Of a stretch of 64,000 nt of DNA, positions 44,571 through 54,772 are shown piece after piece; position 1 is the stretch's first letter, and the number at the start of each line of letters is the position of its first letter. A model generated the notes under the pieces. That model saw nothing but the letters and a program-made list of their open reading frames with translations, ran no database searches and was not told the origin of the DNA. Position numbers and translations under genes: made by a program. Source of the stretch: Gordonia sp. OPL2 (GTDB lineage Bacteria > Actinomycetota > Actinomycetes > Mycobacteriales > Mycobacteriaceae); assembly GCF_003797825.1 (NCBI RefSeq), contig NZ_RKME01000012.1, positions 1-64,000 on the forward strand, written 5' to 3'.

Positions 44571-45035
44571 ATGCAGGGCTTGGTGCTGCAGCTGACCCGC
44601 TTCGGGTTCCTGCTGCTGCTCTGGCTGTTCGTGTACGCCGTCATCCGCACACTGCGCGCCGACATCGCGGCCGCGGGCGGAAGCAGGCTCGCACGCTACA
44701 CACGCAGCGACAAGCGCGATCGCGGTGCACGCGCGGCACGTGGCTCGGCCCGGTATCTGGTCGTCACGCACGGTGCCCTCGCGAACACGCGCATCACGCT
44801 CGGCGCGCAACCGGTGCTTCTCGGTCGCGCCGACGACTCGACATTGGTGCTCACCGACGACTACGCGTCCGAACGCCATGCACGTCTGTCCCGACGCGGC
44901 GACGAGTGGTACGTCGAGGATCTCGGATCCACGAATGGCACCTATCTGGACCGCTCCAAGGTGACCACGGCGGTGAAGGTTCCGATCAACACGCCGATCC
45001 GCATCGGCAAGACCGTGATCGAGTTGCGCCCGTGA
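44571..45035 (+). CDS. fhaB: FHA-domain membrane protein FhaB
   Basis: A 154-aa protein with one N-terminal transmembrane segment (GFLLLLWLFVYAVIRTL) and a C-terminal FHA domain (LLGRADDSTLVL, SERHARLSRR, VEDLGSTNGTYLD). It is equivalent to mycobacterial Rv0019c (FipA), a phosphothreonine-dependent division adaptor. Its stop overlaps the pstP start as GTGA. It is the first gene of the fhaB-pstP-rodA-pbpA-pknA-pknB operon. Confidence 0.93.
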   Translation: MQGLVLQLTRFGFLLLLWLFVYAVIRTLRADIAAAGGSRLARYTRSDKRDRGARAARGSARYLVVTHGALANTRITLGAQPVLLGRADDSTLVLTDDYASERHARLSRRGDEWYVEDLGSTNGTYLDRSKVTTAVKVPINTPIRIGKTVIELRP

Positions 45036-46522
45036 CACTCGTGCTGCGCTACATCGCGCGAAGTGACCGGGGTCTTGTCCGGGCGAACAACGAGGACTCC
45101 GTCTATGCGGGGGCGCGCCTGCTCGCACTCGCCGACGGCATGGGTGGACACGCCGCGGGCGAGGTCGCCAGCCAGCTCGTCATCCAGGCGCTGCGTGGCC
45201 TCGACGACGACGAACCCGGTGGCGACCTGCTGGCCCAGCTCGATCGGGCGACCCACAACGGCAACGCCGCCATCGCCGCGCAGGTGGAGCACTCGCCCGA
45301 ACTCGAGGGCATGGGCACGACGCTCACCGCGATCCTCTTCGCCGGGAACCGAATCGGCCTGTGCCACATCGGCGACTCGCGCGGGTATCTGTTGCGCGAC
45401 GAGCAACTCACGCAGATCACCCGCGACGACACTTTCGTGCAGACCCTCGTCGAAGAGGGGCGCATCACCGCCGAACAGGCACACACCCATCCGCAACGTT
45501 CCCTGATCATGCGGGCCCTCACCGGCCAGGAGGTCGAGCCCACGCTGACCATCCGGGAGGCCCGGGCCGGCGACCGGTACCTGCTCTGCAGCGACGGACT
45601 CTCGGACGTCGTCAGCGAGGAGACGCTCGCCGACACCCTCGGGTCCATCCCGGATCACAAGGAATGTGCCGACCGGCTCATCGAACTCGCTCTGCGCGGT
45701 GGCGGACCCGACAACGTGACGGTCATCGTCGCCGACGTCGTGGACACCGAGTACGGCGATTCGCGACCCATCGTCGGCGGTGCCGCGGGTGGCGACGACG
45801 AGGGCTACACCCCGAACCCGGCCACCGCCGCGGGACGTGCCGCTGCGCTGCGCCCGCCGGCTGCAGAAACGCAACGACCGAGCATTCTCGCCGACGACGC
45901 ACCGCCACCACGCAATCCACGTCGGCGCTGGCTCGTCGCCGGCACCGCGATCGCGGTCATCGCGATCCTCATCGGCGGGTTGTTCGTGGCACGCAGCCTG
46001 GTACGCAACAACTATTACGTCGGCGCCGAGGACGGTGACGTCGTGGTGTTCCAGGGCTCGCCCGACAAGGTCATGTTCCTCGACCTCAGCTCGGCGTCGC
46101 AGAACGTGTGCGTGTCCGGCCTCGACCAGGAGAAGCCGCAGGTCGAGTTCGTCGATTACGACGCCTCCGACACGTGCACGCCGCTGCAGACCTCCGACCT
46201 CGCCGAACTCGACCGCAACGCCGTCGTCGGCAAGTCGATCCGGAACATGCCGCTCTCCGATGCACAGAATCGCGTCGAACAGCTGAATTTCCTTCCGCTG
46301 TGCCCGGATCCGGCACCCGCCCCGGCTCCCGCACCGGCACCGGGACCACCCGGCAGCCCGGCGCCGACACCGCCGTCGCCCGCAGGTACACCGGCAGCGA
46401 GCTCGACGACCACACCGGTCCCCGTGTCGGGCACGACCCGCCCGGACGACTCGGCGACCGCGTCGCAGGAGGCACCGCCGCAGTACGACAGCGACGGCAA
46501 CAAGATCTGCCGGGGCCACTAG
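45032..46522 (+). CDS. pstP: Ser/Thr phosphatase PstP
   Basis: A 496-aa PP2C/PPM phosphatase. Catalytic motifs are RANNEDSVYAG, LADGMGGHAAGE, GDSRGYLLRD, CSDGLSDVV and GGPDNVTVIVADV, holding two Mn/Mg ions. A transmembrane helix (LVAGTAIAVIAILIGGLFVA, about residues 305-325) is followed by an extracytoplasmic part with a Pro/Ala/Thr-rich tail. It reverses PknA/PknB phosphorylation. It is coupled to fhaB by GTGA overlap, and rodA begins on the base after its stop. Confidence 0.95.
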   Translation: MTLVLRYIARSDRGLVRANNEDSVYAGARLLALADGMGGHAAGEVASQLVIQALRGLDDDEPGGDLLAQLDRATHNGNAAIAAQVEHSPELEGMGTTLTAILFAGNRIGLCHIGDSRGYLLRDEQLTQITRDDTFVQTLVEEGRITAEQAHTHPQRSLIMRALTGQEVEPTLTIREARAGDRYLLCSDGLSDVVSEETLADTLGSIPDHKECADRLIELALRGGGPDNVTVIVADVVDTEYGDSRPIVGGAAGGDDEGYTPNPATAAGRAAALRPPAAETQRPSILADDAPPPRNPRRRWLVAGTAIAVIAILIGGLFVARSLVRNNYYVGAEDGDVVVFQGSPDKVMFLDLSSASQNVCVSGLDQEKPQVEFVDYDASDTCTPLQTSDLAELDRNAVVGKSIRNMPLSDAQNRVEQLNFLPLCPDPAPAPAPAPAPGPPGSPAPTPPSPAGTPAASSTTTPVPVSGTTRPDDSATASQEAPPQYDSDGNKICRGH

Positions 46523-47953
46523 ATGACCCAGCCGTCCAATCCCGTCCACGCCCCGCCGAAGGGGCCACCGGAACAGACCGGGCGCACCGCGGAGATGGTG
46601 CTGCTCGGATTCGCCATCGGTCTGGTCACCGTGGCGTTGCTCATCGTCCAGGCCGCGCAGGGTCAGAGCATCACCTGGGATCTGGTGAAGTACGTGGTCG
46701 CCTACACGGTGCTGTTCGGGGCCGCGCATCTCGTGGTGCGACGCTATGCGCCGCACGCGGATCCGTTGCTGCTGCCGGTGGTCGCCGTGCTCAACGGCCT
46801 CGGACTTGTGCTCATCCACCGGCTCGACCTCGGCACCGGAAACACCGGCGAGACGATCAACAACACGGATGTCACCAACAACGCCGATCAGCAGTTGCTG
46901 TGGGCGGTGCTCGGCATCGTCGCGTTCGCTGCGATATTGATCCTGGTCCGCGATCACCGCACGCTGTCGCGGTACGCCTACACCTTGGGTCTGGGAGGTC
47001 TTGTCCTCCTGATCATCCCGGCGATCCTGCCGTCGTCGATGTCGGAGATCAACGGGTCGAAGAACTGGATCATCCTGCCGTTCTTCTCGATCCAGCCCAG
47101 CGAGTTCGCGAAGATCCTGATCATCATCTTCACCGCGGCGTTCCTGGTGTCCAAGCGCGACCTGTTCACCACCGCGGGAAAACACTTCCTGGGCATGGAC
47201 TTCCCGCGCGCCCGCGACCTCGGGCCGCTGCTGGCCGCGTGGTTCGTGTCGATCGCGGTGCTGGCCTATTCGTCGGATCTGGGTAGTTCGCTGCTGATCT
47301 TCTCGACGATGCTGACGATGGTCTACGTCGCGACCGAGCGCGCCAGCTGGCTCGTCCTCGGTGTCACCCTCTTCGTCGTCGGAGCGCTCGTCGCCTATCA
47401 GCTCTTCGCACATCTGCAGGTCCGCGTGGAGATCTGGCAGGATCCGTTCAGCGACTTCGACGGTTCGGGTTATCAGATCGGACAAAGTCTGTTCGGTCTC
47501 GCCACCGGTGGATTGTTCGGCACCGGCCTCGGGTCGGGGCGGCCGAACATCGTCCCGTTCGCCAACACCGACTTCATCATCGCCACCGTCGGTGAGGAGC
47601 TCGGGCTCGTCGGGCTCGGGGCGATCCTGATGCTCTACCTGATCTTCGTGATGCGCGGCCTGCGCACCGGGATCGCCGTGCGCGACAGCTTCGGCAAATT
47701 GCTGGCGACCGGGCTCTCGTTCACCATCGCGGTGCAGGTCTTCGTCGTCGTCGGCGGTGTCACCAAGCTGATCCCACTGACCGGCCTGACGACACCGTTC
47801 CTGTCCTACGGCGGGTCGTCGTTGCTGGCAAACTACATCCTGGTGGCCCTGCTGATCCGCATCTCCAACGCGGCGCGCGAACCGGATCCGACCCGGAAAC
47901 GCCCGCCGCCCAAGAGCATCGACTCGCTGCCGACGCAGGCGGTGCGTCGATGA
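46523..47953 (+). CDS. rodA: SEDS peptidoglycan polymerase RodA
   Basis: A 476-aa polytopic membrane protein of the FtsW/RodA/SpoVE family with about 12 helices. It has [30 protein letters not shown] and the C-terminal [20 protein letters not shown] signature. It polymerises glycan strands from lipid II for elongation and pairs with the transpeptidase encoded next. Its stop overlaps pbpA as ATGA. Confidence 0.95.
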   Translation: MTQPSNPVHAPPKGPPEQTGRTAEMVLLGFAIGLVTVALLIVQAAQGQSITWDLVKYVVAYTVLFGAAHLVVRRYAPHADPLLLPVVAVLNGLGLVLIHRLDLGTGNTGETINNTDVTNNADQQLLWAVLGIVAFAAILILVRDHRTLSRYAYTLGLGGLVLLIIPAILPSSMSEINGSKNWIILPFFSIQPSEFAKILIIIFTAAFLVSKRDLFTTAGKHFLGMDFPRARDLGPLLAAWFVSIAVLAYSSDLGSSLLIFSTMLTMVYVATERASWLVLGVTLFVVGALVAYQLFAHLQVRVEIWQDPFSDFDGSGYQIGQSLFGLATGGLFGTGLGSGRPNIVPFANTDFIIATVGEELGLVGLGAILMLYLIFVMRGLRTGIAVRDSFGKLLATGLSFTIAVQVFVVVGGVTKLIPLTGLTTPFLSYGGSSLLANYILVALLIRISNAAREPDPTRKRPPPKSIDSLPTQAVRR

Positions 47954-49455
47954 ACAAACCGATCCAGCGGGTGTCGATCGCGGTGATCGTGATGGTCGTC
48001 GCGCTGCTCGCCAACGCCACCTACGTCCAGGTGTTCAAGGCCGATTCGCTGCGCGCGGACCCACGCAACAACCGGGTGCTGCTCGACGAGTACGCCCGCC
48101 AGCGTGGTGCGATCACCGCCGACGGCGGTTCGGTCGTCGCCGTGTCGGTGCCGACCGACAGCCGGCTGAAGTTCCTGCGCACGTACCCGCCGAGCGGTGC
48201 CGAGGCGTTCGCGCCCGTCACCGGCTACTACTCGTTCCAGTACGGCAGTACCGGTCTGGAGCTGTACGAGAACTCGATCCTGAACGGCAACGACGACCGT
48301 CTGTTCGGTCAGCGCTTCATGGACATGTTCTCCGGCCGCGACCCGCGCGGCGGCAATGTCGTGAGCACGATCGTGCCGCGGCTGCAGCGTGCTGCCTACG
48401 ACGGCCTGCGCAACGGCTGCGAGGGTGGCTGTCGCGGCGCGGTCGTGGCGATACAGCCGAACACCGGCAAGATCCTCGCGATGGCGTCGTCGCCGAGTTA
48501 TGACCCCAACAAGCTGGCCAGCCACGACCAGAACGTCCGCGAGCGCAACTGGGCCGCCTGGAACCAGCCGGGTGACATCAACACCCCGATGCTCAACCGT
48601 GCGATGAACCAGTTGTATCCGCCCGGGTCGACGTTCAAGGTGCTGACCACCGCCGCCGCGCTGCGCGACAACATCTCGCCGGACATCCGGCTCACCGCGG
48701 CGCCGTCCATCGTGCTCCCGGGTACCGAGACGTCGCTCACCAATTACGGCGGCCAGACGTGTCCGAGCTCGTCGGGCGGTACGGTGTCTCTTCTGCAGGC
48801 GTTCAAGTACTCCTGCAACACGGCATTCGTCGATCTCACGACGAGCAAGATGAAGGATCCGATCACCGTGTTCCGTGAGACCGCCAACCGCTTCGGCCTG
48901 GACGAGAAGCAACCCGACACTCCGCTGCCGGTCGCACGCTCGACCGTGGGCGACATCCCCGACCTCGCCGCGCTGGGGCAGGCCTCGATCGGTCAGCGCG
49001 ACGTCCGGGTGACACCGATGGAGATGGCGATGGTCGCCTCGACCGTGGCCAACGGTGGCGTCCGGATGCAGCCCTACCTGGTCGACAAGCTGCAGGCGGC
49101 AGATCTGCGTACCCTGCAGACGACGCAGCCGACGACGATCAACGAACCGATCAGTTCGGATCAGGCGGCGACACTGACGTCGATGATGATCGAGTCGGAA
49201 CGCAGTACCCAGGGGGCGGGGGGCCCGGTCTCGATCGCCTCGAAGACCGGCACGGCCGAACACTCGGCGACCTCGGACGTGGAATCCGAGACGCCGTACT
49301 CCTGGTACATCGCGTTCGGGCCGTCATCGAACGCTCAGATCGCCGTGGCCGTTGTGGTGGAGAACGGTGATCCGGGTCCCGCCTCGACAGGCGGTACCGT
49401 GGCGGCGCCGATCGGACGAGCAGTGATCAACGCGCTGGTGGGAGGTGCACGCTGA
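47950..49455 (+). CDS. pbpA: Class B penicillin-binding protein PbpA
   Basis: A 501-aa transpeptidase with an N-terminal membrane anchor ([19 protein letters not shown]) and periplasmic catalytic domain. The active-site motifs are [15 protein letters not shown] (SxxK), [10 protein letters not shown] (SxN) and ASKTGTAE (KTG). It cross-links peptidoglycan made by RodA. Extra cysteines (NGCEGGC, QTCPSS) are present outside the active site. It overlaps pknA by one base (TGATG). Mycobacterial PbpA is a target of PknB. Confidence 0.95.
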   Translation: MNKPIQRVSIAVIVMVVALLANATYVQVFKADSLRADPRNNRVLLDEYARQRGAITADGGSVVAVSVPTDSRLKFLRTYPPSGAEAFAPVTGYYSFQYGSTGLELYENSILNGNDDRLFGQRFMDMFSGRDPRGGNVVSTIVPRLQRAAYDGLRNGCEGGCRGAVVAIQPNTGKILAMASSPSYDPNKLASHDQNVRERNWAAWNQPGDINTPMLNRAMNQLYPPGSTFKVLTTAAALRDNISPDIRLTAAPSIVLPGTETSLTNYGGQTCPSSSGGTVSLLQAFKYSCNTAFVDLTTSKMKDPITVFRETANRFGLDEKQPDTPLPVARSTVGDIPDLAALGQASIGQRDVRVTPMEMAMVASTVANGGVRMQPYLVDKLQAADLRTLQTTQPTTINEPISSDQAATLTSMMIESERSTQGAGGPVSIASKTGTAEHSATSDVESETPYSWYIAFGPSSNAQIAVAVVVENGDPGPASTGGTVAAPIGRAVINALVGGAR

Positions 49456-50840
49456 TGACCCTGCAGAGCGGGACCACCATCGCCGATCGCTACCGGCTGA
49501 TGCGTCTCATCGCGACCGGTGGCATGGGCCAGGTGTGGGAAGCACTCGACACCCGGCTCAATCGGCGGGTGGCCGTGAAGGTACTCAAGGCCGAGTACAC
49601 CAACGACCCCGAGTTCACCGCCCGGTTCCGGGCCGAGGCGCAGACGACGGCCAAACTGAACGATCCGGGTATCGCGAACGTCTTCGACTACGGCGAGACG
49701 CCCGACCGCGCCGGCGGCGAGCCGTTGGCCTACCTGGTGATGGAGCTCGTCGACGGCGAGCCCCTCAACTCGGTGATCTCGCGGATGGGCCGGCTGTCGC
49801 TGACCAACACCCTCGACATGCTCGAGCAGACGGGACGGGCGCTGCAGGCCGCGCACAGCAAGGGCCTGGTGCATCGCGATGTGAAGCCGGGCAACATCCT
49901 GATCACGCCGGTCGGGCAGGTGAAGATCACCGACTTCGGCATCGCCAAGGCGGTGGACTCGGCTCCGGTCACCCAGACCGGCATGGTGATGGGCACCGCC
50001 CAGTACATCTCGCCCGAGCAGGCGACCGGTGACGAGGCGACCGCGGCGTCGGACGTGTACTCGCTCGGCGTCGTCGGCTACGAGGCGTTGACGGGTCGTC
50101 GGCCGTTCCTCGGCGACGGCGCGATCACCGTCGCGATGAAGCACATCCGGGAGACGCCGCCACCGTTGCCGACGAACGTCCCCGCGAACGTGCGAGAGCT
50201 CATCGACATCACGATGGCCAAGGATCCGCGGCAGCGATACGCCAACGGCGGCGAGTTCGCCGACGCGGTCGCTGCGGTCCGCGCCGGCCGACGTCCGCCC
50301 CACCCGGGTCTCATCGCAGGTGCTGCCGCGGCCGGTGGTGCTGCCGCGGCCGCTGCGGTCCGCCCGTCGGCGACCCGTGCGATGACGGGATCGGCAGCGG
50401 CATCGCCGTCGACCGCACGGACCACGAGTCGGCCGCCGAGCCGTCCGGTGCCCCCGGCCGACGACAACAGCTGGACGACCGGGCAGAAGGTACTCGCCGG
50501 TGTCGCCGGTGCGCTGCTGCTGGCCGCGCTGGTGCTGATCGGCTACTGGCTGCTCAATCTGAACTCGTCGTCGCCGGGCGTGCCGGCCACGTCGTCGACG
50601 ACCACGGTCACCGAGACGACGACTGCCGTCGAGGAGACGACGCAGGAGCAGGAGCAGGAACCCGAGCCGACGACCACGACCCGTCGCACCCCGACGACCA
50701 CGGAGACCACCACGACGCCTCCGCCGACGTCGGAGGAGCCGACGACGACGGAGACCACCGACACCACCGATCCCGGGGCGCCGACGGCAGATCAACCCGT
50801 CTTCCCGACATTCACCATCCCGGGCCTCTCGGGTCGATGA
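49455..50840 (+). CDS. pknA: Ser/Thr protein kinase PknA
   Basis: A 461-aa receptor-type kinase. The kinase domain has [13 protein letters not shown] (Gly loop), [10 protein letters not shown] (Lys), [12 protein letters not shown] (HRD), [10 protein letters not shown] (DFG) and an activation loop [18 protein letters not shown] transmembrane helix ([20 protein letters not shown], about 350-370) leads to an unusually Thr/Glu-rich extracellular tail ([20 protein letters not shown] and more) without PASTA domains. It controls cell shape and division with PknB. Confidence 0.95.
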   Translation: MTLQSGTTIADRYRLMRLIATGGMGQVWEALDTRLNRRVAVKVLKAEYTNDPEFTARFRAEAQTTAKLNDPGIANVFDYGETPDRAGGEPLAYLVMELVDGEPLNSVISRMGRLSLTNTLDMLEQTGRALQAAHSKGLVHRDVKPGNILITPVGQVKITDFGIAKAVDSAPVTQTGMVMGTAQYISPEQATGDEATAASDVYSLGVVGYEALTGRRPFLGDGAITVAMKHIRETPPPLPTNVPANVRELIDITMAKDPRQRYANGGEFADAVAAVRAGRRPPHPGLIAGAAAAGGAAAAAAVRPSATRAMTGSAAASPSTARTTSRPPSRPVPPADDNSWTTGQKVLAGVAGALLLAALVLIGYWLLNLNSSSPGVPATSSTTTVTETTTAVEETTQEQEQEPEPTTTTRRTPTTTETTTTPPPTSEEPTTTETTDTTDPGAPTADQPVFPTFTIPGLSGR

Positions 50841-50945
50841 GTTGGCCGATAATGGGTGAGGTGTCGGTCCCGATGACAGCGCGCACGAGCGCGCCCGTTC
50901 GCGCGGCGCACGGTCGGAGCAGCGAAAGATGGTGAGCGCAAGGTG

Positions 50946-52868
50946 ATGTCGACGCCGCACCATCTCTCGGATCGCTATGAGCTCGGTGAGACACTCGGCT
51001 TCGGCGGCATGTCGGAGGTCCACTTCGCGCGGGACCTGCGGCTACACCGTGATGTCGCGGTCAAGGTGCTGCGTGCCGATCTCGCGCGCGATCCCACCTT
51101 CTACCTCCGGTTCCGACGTGAGGCGCAGAACGCGGCAAAGCTGAATCATCCGACGATCGTCCAGGTCTTCGACACCGGAGAGGCGGAGACCGAGGAGGGT
51201 CCGCTGCCGTTCATCGTCATGGAGTACGTCGACGGTGAGACACTGCGCGACGTCCTGCGCGGCAACGGCCCGGTATCGCCGCGCCAGGCGATGACCTGGA
51301 TGGCCGACGTCGCCGCCGCGATGGACTTCTCCCACCGCAACGGCATCGTGCATCGCGACATGAAGCCGGCCAACGTGATGATCGACAAGTCCGGAGCCGT
51401 GAAGGTGATGGACTTCGGGATCGCCCGTGCGATGAGCGACACGACGTCGACGATGACCCAGACGTCGGCCGTGATGGGCACCGCCCAGTACCTGTCGCCT
51501 GAGCAGGCGCGCGGCATCAAGGTCGACCCACGCAGCGACATCTACTCGATGGGCTGCGTGCTGTTCGAGTTGATGACCGGCGAGCCGCCGTTCACCGGTG
51601 ATTCGCCGGTCGCGGTCGCGCACCAGCACGTGCACGAGGACCCGGTGTGGCCGTCGTCGATCCGTCCGGAGATCCCACGCGAACTGGACTCCGTGGTGCT
51701 CAAGGCGATGAGCAAGAACCCGGCGAACCGCTATCAGTCGGCGGCCGAGCTACGCGCCGACCTGATCAAGGTGCTCGCCGGTGGCAAGCCGTCGGCCCCG
51801 ATGCTCCTGTCCGACGAGGACCGCACCGAGTTCATGGACTCCGGTCCTCGACGGGCGCTCACCACCGACACCGGACCGCGTCGTGCGACCGGTTCGCACC
51901 GTCGCGACGAGGACGCCGATGGAGAGGATCCGCCGTCGCGCCGCCGACTGCGCGGTCCGCTGATCGGTGCCGCGGCGCTGGTCGTCGTGCTGATCGCAGG
52001 TCTGCTGCTGTGGTCGCCGTGGGGCTCCGATGTCGCTCGACAGGTGCCGGTGCCGGCCGTCGCAGGCAAGGCGTTGTCGGAGGCGCGCAGCAGTCTCGAG
52101 GACGCCGGCTTCCGGGTGAAGCAACTCGACGAACCCAGCCTCGACGTCGCCGCCGGTTCGGCGACGCGGTCGACGCCGTCGGAGAACGTGCTCGCGGCGC
52201 AGGGTTCCGAGGTCACGCTGTACGTGTCCACAGGTCCGCAGCGACATCAGATGCCCGACCTCCGCGGCAAGACACCCGACGAGGCGACCGAGGCGTTACG
52301 CGTCCTCGGGTTCTCGAACGTCAAGACCGATCGCGTCGACTCCACTCCCGAGCTCAAGGACAAGGTCGTGAGCACGACCCCGCCGATCGGCGCCGAGGCG
52401 CCGGTCAACGGTGCCGTCGTGGTGCACGTCGGCAATGGTCCGAAGGAGGTCACGATCCCCGACGTGACCGGGCAGGCCGAGGATGCGGCGAGAACCGTTC
52501 TCGAACAGATCAATCTGAAGGTGGTCACCATCGCCGGCGACTCCGAGTTGCCGGCCGGCCGCGTCGTCAGCAGTTCGCCGTCGGCGGGCGAGACCGTCGA
52601 GCAGGGCAGCACGGTCCAGATCGTGGTGTCGCGCGGGAACATGTTCGTGATGCCGAATCTGCGCGGTCAGACACCCGCCCAGGCACGGGCCACGCTGGCC
52701 GCGGCGGGCTGGGAGGACTCCACGCTGACTCGGTCGTCGCGCAATGTGCCGATCACCAGCCCCGACGACGGCAAGGTGATCGGTCAGGAACCCGATCCGG
52801 GTTCGCGAGTCCGCAAGAACGGCTCGGTGGCGATCGTCGTCGGCCAGGGCAGTCTGCTGCCGGGCTGA
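50946..52868 (+). CDS. pknB: Ser/Thr protein kinase PknB with four PASTA domains
   Basis: A 640-aa kinase. Kinase motifs are LGFGGMSEVHFA, VAVKVLRADL, VHRDMKPANVMI, VMDFGIARAM and the phosphorylated-type loop MTQTSAVMGTAQYLSPEQ. A transmembrane helix (LIGAAALVVVLIAGLLLW, near 345) is followed by four extracellular PASTA repeats that sense muropeptides or lipid II. The ATG at 50946 is chosen; a GTG sits directly before it. It is 105 bp after pknA and ends the operon. Confidence 0.95.
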   Translation: MSTPHHLSDRYELGETLGFGGMSEVHFARDLRLHRDVAVKVLRADLARDPTFYLRFRREAQNAAKLNHPTIVQVFDTGEAETEEGPLPFIVMEYVDGETLRDVLRGNGPVSPRQAMTWMADVAAAMDFSHRNGIVHRDMKPANVMIDKSGAVKVMDFGIARAMSDTTSTMTQTSAVMGTAQYLSPEQARGIKVDPRSDIYSMGCVLFELMTGEPPFTGDSPVAVAHQHVHEDPVWPSSIRPEIPRELDSVVLKAMSKNPANRYQSAAELRADLIKVLAGGKPSAPMLLSDEDRTEFMDSGPRRALTTDTGPRRATGSHRRDEDADGEDPPSRRRLRGPLIGAAALVVVLIAGLLLWSPWGSDVARQVPVPAVAGKALSEARSSLEDAGFRVKQLDEPSLDVAAGSATRSTPSENVLAAQGSEVTLYVSTGPQRHQMPDLRGKTPDEATEALRVLGFSNVKTDRVDSTPELKDKVVSTTPPIGAEAPVNGAVVVHVGNGPKEVTIPDVTGQAEDAARTVLEQINLKVVTIAGDSELPAGRVVSSSPSAGETVEQGSTVQIVVSRGNMFVMPNLRGQTPAQARATLAAAGWEDSTLTRSSRNVPITSPDDGKVIGQEPDPGSRVRKNGSVAIVVGQGSLLPG

Positions 52869-52874
52869 CGCAGT

Positions 52875-52893
52875 CGAAGGGTGCGGTCCTTCG
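52875..52893. terminator. Possible bidirectional terminator between pknB and trpG
   Basis: CGAAGG-GTGCGGT-CCTTCG forms a 6-bp stem in the 52-bp gap between the convergent pknB and trpG stops. It is short and lacks a T-tract. Confidence 0.4.
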
Positions 52894-52920
52894 GGGCGTC
52901 AGAGGGGTTGGCTCTCGGCG

Positions 52921-53604
52921 TCAGCCGACCGCCTCGGCCATCTCGCTCTCCAGCACCGCGACGCGCGACTCCGGGATCTCGATGCCGCAGACCGCGAGCC
53001 AGTTGGCGAGCATGCGATGTCCGCCCTGGGTGAGGACGCTCTCGGGATGGAACTGCACGCCGTGGATCGGCAGCTCGCGGTGCGCCATCGCCATCACGAT
53101 CCCGGTCTCGGTACGCCCGGTCACGATGAGGTCGTCGGGGATCGTCTCCGGGAGCACCGTGAGCGAGTGGTAGCGGGTCGCGGTGAACGGATCCGACAGA
53201 CCGGCGAGAACGCCCGCGCCGTCGTGGAACACCTGCGACGTCTTGCCGTGCAACAGTTCCGGCGCGCGGTCGACCGTTCCCCCGAACGCCGCACCGATCG
53301 CCTGGTGCCCGAGGCACACGCCGAGCAATGGGACGCCGTTGTCGCGGGCGACTCCGACCATCGGGATCGTCGCGCCGGCACGCTGCGGGGTGCCCGGACC
53401 GGGGCTCAGCAGGACACCGTCGAAGCCGTCCACAGCGGCAGCCGGGTCGGCCAGTTGCGGGTCGTCGTTGCGCCACACCACGGCCTCGACGCCCAGCTGC
53501 CCCAGGTACTGGACCAGGTTGTAGACGAAGCTGTCGTAGTTGTCGATGACCAGGATGCGGCCGGCGGTCGACCCAGCTCCCACGTGCGCAGACGGCTGAT
53601 TCAC
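52921..53604 (-). CDS. trpG: Glutamine amidotransferase, anthranilate/4-amino-4-deoxychorismate synthase component II
   Basis: A 227-aa class I glutamine amidotransferase. The oxyanion and nucleophile regions are LLSPGPGTPQRAG and LLGVCLGHQAIGAAFGG (Cys), and the His/Glu pair is in GVQFHPESVLTQGG. It supplies ammonia from glutamine for anthranilate and p-aminobenzoate synthesis. Its place next to pknB matches the trpG (pabA) gene of mycobacteria. The start is a GTG at 53604. The partner synthase subunit is not in the window. Confidence 0.92.
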   Translation of the reverse strand: MNQPSAHVGAGSTAGRILVIDNYDSFVYNLVQYLGQLGVEAVVWRNDDPQLADPAAAVDGFDGVLLSPGPGTPQRAGATIPMVGVARDNGVPLLGVCLGHQAIGAAFGGTVDRAPELLHGKTSQVFHDGAGVLAGLSDPFTATRYHSLTVLPETIPDDLIVTGRTETGIVMAMAHRELPIHGVQFHPESVLTQGGHRMLANWLAVCGIEIPESRVAVLESEMAEAVG

Positions 53605-53823
53605 CCCGTCAGGCTACCTCCCGCGCCGATACCCCGGTCGACCGGTTTTCCACAGGTCGTCACCTGGGCCGACTCGACGTTGCCGGGTCGGCGACCTGGT
53701 GAGATACCGTAGAGGGAAGTTCTTGCGAGCGACGGCCCACCTGTGGGCACCGAGTCAACGGTGCGGGGTACCGTCGCGTCTGACCGACAGCCCGACGAGC
53801 TGTTCCGCACTACAGAGGAAGTC

Positions 53824-54114
53824 ATGCCGAAGTCAAAAGTCCGGAAGAAGACCGACTACACGATCAACCCGGCCAGCCGCACGCCGGTCAAGGTGAAGGC
53901 CGGACCGTCGAGCAACATATATGTGTGGATCATGCTCGGCCTGATGGTCCTCGGACTCGCCTGGCTCATCGTGTTCTATCTCGTCGCGACACCCACCGCA
54001 CTCGGCGGGGACGGCAAGGCCCTGCACTGGATGTACGAACTCGGCCCCTGGAACTTCTTGATCGGCTTCGCGCTCATGGTGGTTGGTCTGTTGATGACGA
54101 TGCGGTGGCGCTGA
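53824..54114 (+). CDS. crgA: Cell division protein CrgA
   Basis: A 96-aa membrane protein with a basic N-terminus ([14 protein letters not shown]) and two transmembrane helices ([20 protein letters not shown] and [16 protein letters not shown]). CrgA is an actinobacteria-specific division factor that recruits FtsI, FtsQ and CwsA at the septum. The ATG at 53824 matches the conserved N-terminus. Its position between trpG and the rhomboid/ppiA genes is conserved near oriC. Confidence 0.95.
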   Translation: MPKSKVRKKTDYTINPASRTPVKVKAGPSSNIYVWIMLGLMVLGLAWLIVFYLVATPTALGGDGKALHWMYELGPWNFLIGFALMVVGLLMTMRWR

Positions 54115-54169
54115 TCTCCACTCTGACCTGGGATGATCTCCCCGCTCACCGTCGATCAACAGCATCGAC

Positions 54170-54268
54170 TCACATGTGTGTAATTCATCCACACTGTGGA
54201 AATCACATGTGTGTAAGTTCTCCCCACTGTGAGTAACACCTGTGGATAACTCGGCACATCTGTCCACA
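54170..54268. promoter_or_regulatory. Direct repeats with DnaA-box-like sequences
   Basis: Two imperfect direct repeats begin TCACATGTGTGTAA at 54170 and 54203. Within and after them are DnaA-box-like 9-mers: TCATCCACA (54185), the perfect box TTATCCACA on the minus strand (54241-54249) and CTGTCCACA (54260). Palindromes CACATGTG and TCCACA-C-TGTGGA add symmetry. The cluster spans the crgA-PH gene gap and runs into the PH gene start. It may bind DnaA or a local regulator; it is too small to be oriC itself. Confidence 0.55.
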
Positions 54269-54748
54269 CAGGCCTGGGCGACACCGCGTCCGGCCGGCAT
54301 CGCGCTGGCGATCGGCGGAGTGATCTTGCTGGTCGCCGCCGTGATGACCGCCTCCGATCCCGCCGGACTGGTCCTGATGGGAGTCGCCGGGATCCTGTTG
54401 ATGGCTTTCGCGACCTACGCGCTCACGGTGCGACCCCGACTGGCGACAACCCTCGACGACGACGGTCAACCGGCGATCGCGATCCGCACCATCGGCGGCA
54501 CGCATGTCTATCCGCGGGATCGAATCGACCGAATCCGGCTGTTGGACTTCCGGCGCATCGGCCGACGCACGGGCCAGATCGAGCTCGATGTCCTGCAGGC
54601 GGACGCGCCTGCGGCGGTGGAGATCGATGGTCCCCGCGACGACACACGTTTGATCGTGTTCAGTCGGTGGGATCTGGGGACGGATCTCGGAGACGTCGCG
54701 GAAGCTCTGCGACGAGCGGGGTTCGTCGTCGAGGATCAGCGCAGATAG
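54242..54748 (+). CDS. PH domain-containing membrane protein
   Basis: A 168-aa protein with two N-terminal transmembrane helices (GIALAIGGVILLVAAVMTAS and LVLMGVAGILLMAFATYAL) and a C-terminal PH-like domain (GTHVYPRDRIDRIRLLDFRR). It corresponds in position and design to the mycobacterial Rv0010c-type protein. The start is a GTG at 54242 inside a DnaA-box-like sequence. The function is unknown; it is convergent with the rhomboid gene. Confidence 0.8.
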   Translation: MDNSAHLSTQAWATPRPAGIALAIGGVILLVAAVMTASDPAGLVLMGVAGILLMAFATYALTVRPRLATTLDDDGQPAIAIRTIGGTHVYPRDRIDRIRLLDFRRIGRRTGQIELDVLQADAPAAVEIDGPRDDTRLIVFSRWDLGTDLGDVAEALRRAGFVVEDQRR

Positions 54749-54772
54749 AGCCGAGCGTCGGCGGTCGGGCTG

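Noticed and set aside
44942..47485. 847-aa open frame on the minus strand across pstP and rodA
   Set aside because: It is antisense to two well-identified genes, has His/Arg/Asp-rich composition typical of shadow frames in GC-rich DNA and shows no domain.
49335..51023. 562-aa open frame on the minus strand across pbpA, pknA and pknB
   Set aside because: Long only because high GC suppresses stops; low-complexity Arg/Gly/His sequence opposite real kinase genes.
54170..54268. oriC itself
   Set aside because: Only a few DnaA-like boxes, no AT-rich unwinding region and no dnaA or dnaN next to it; treated as a satellite cluster.
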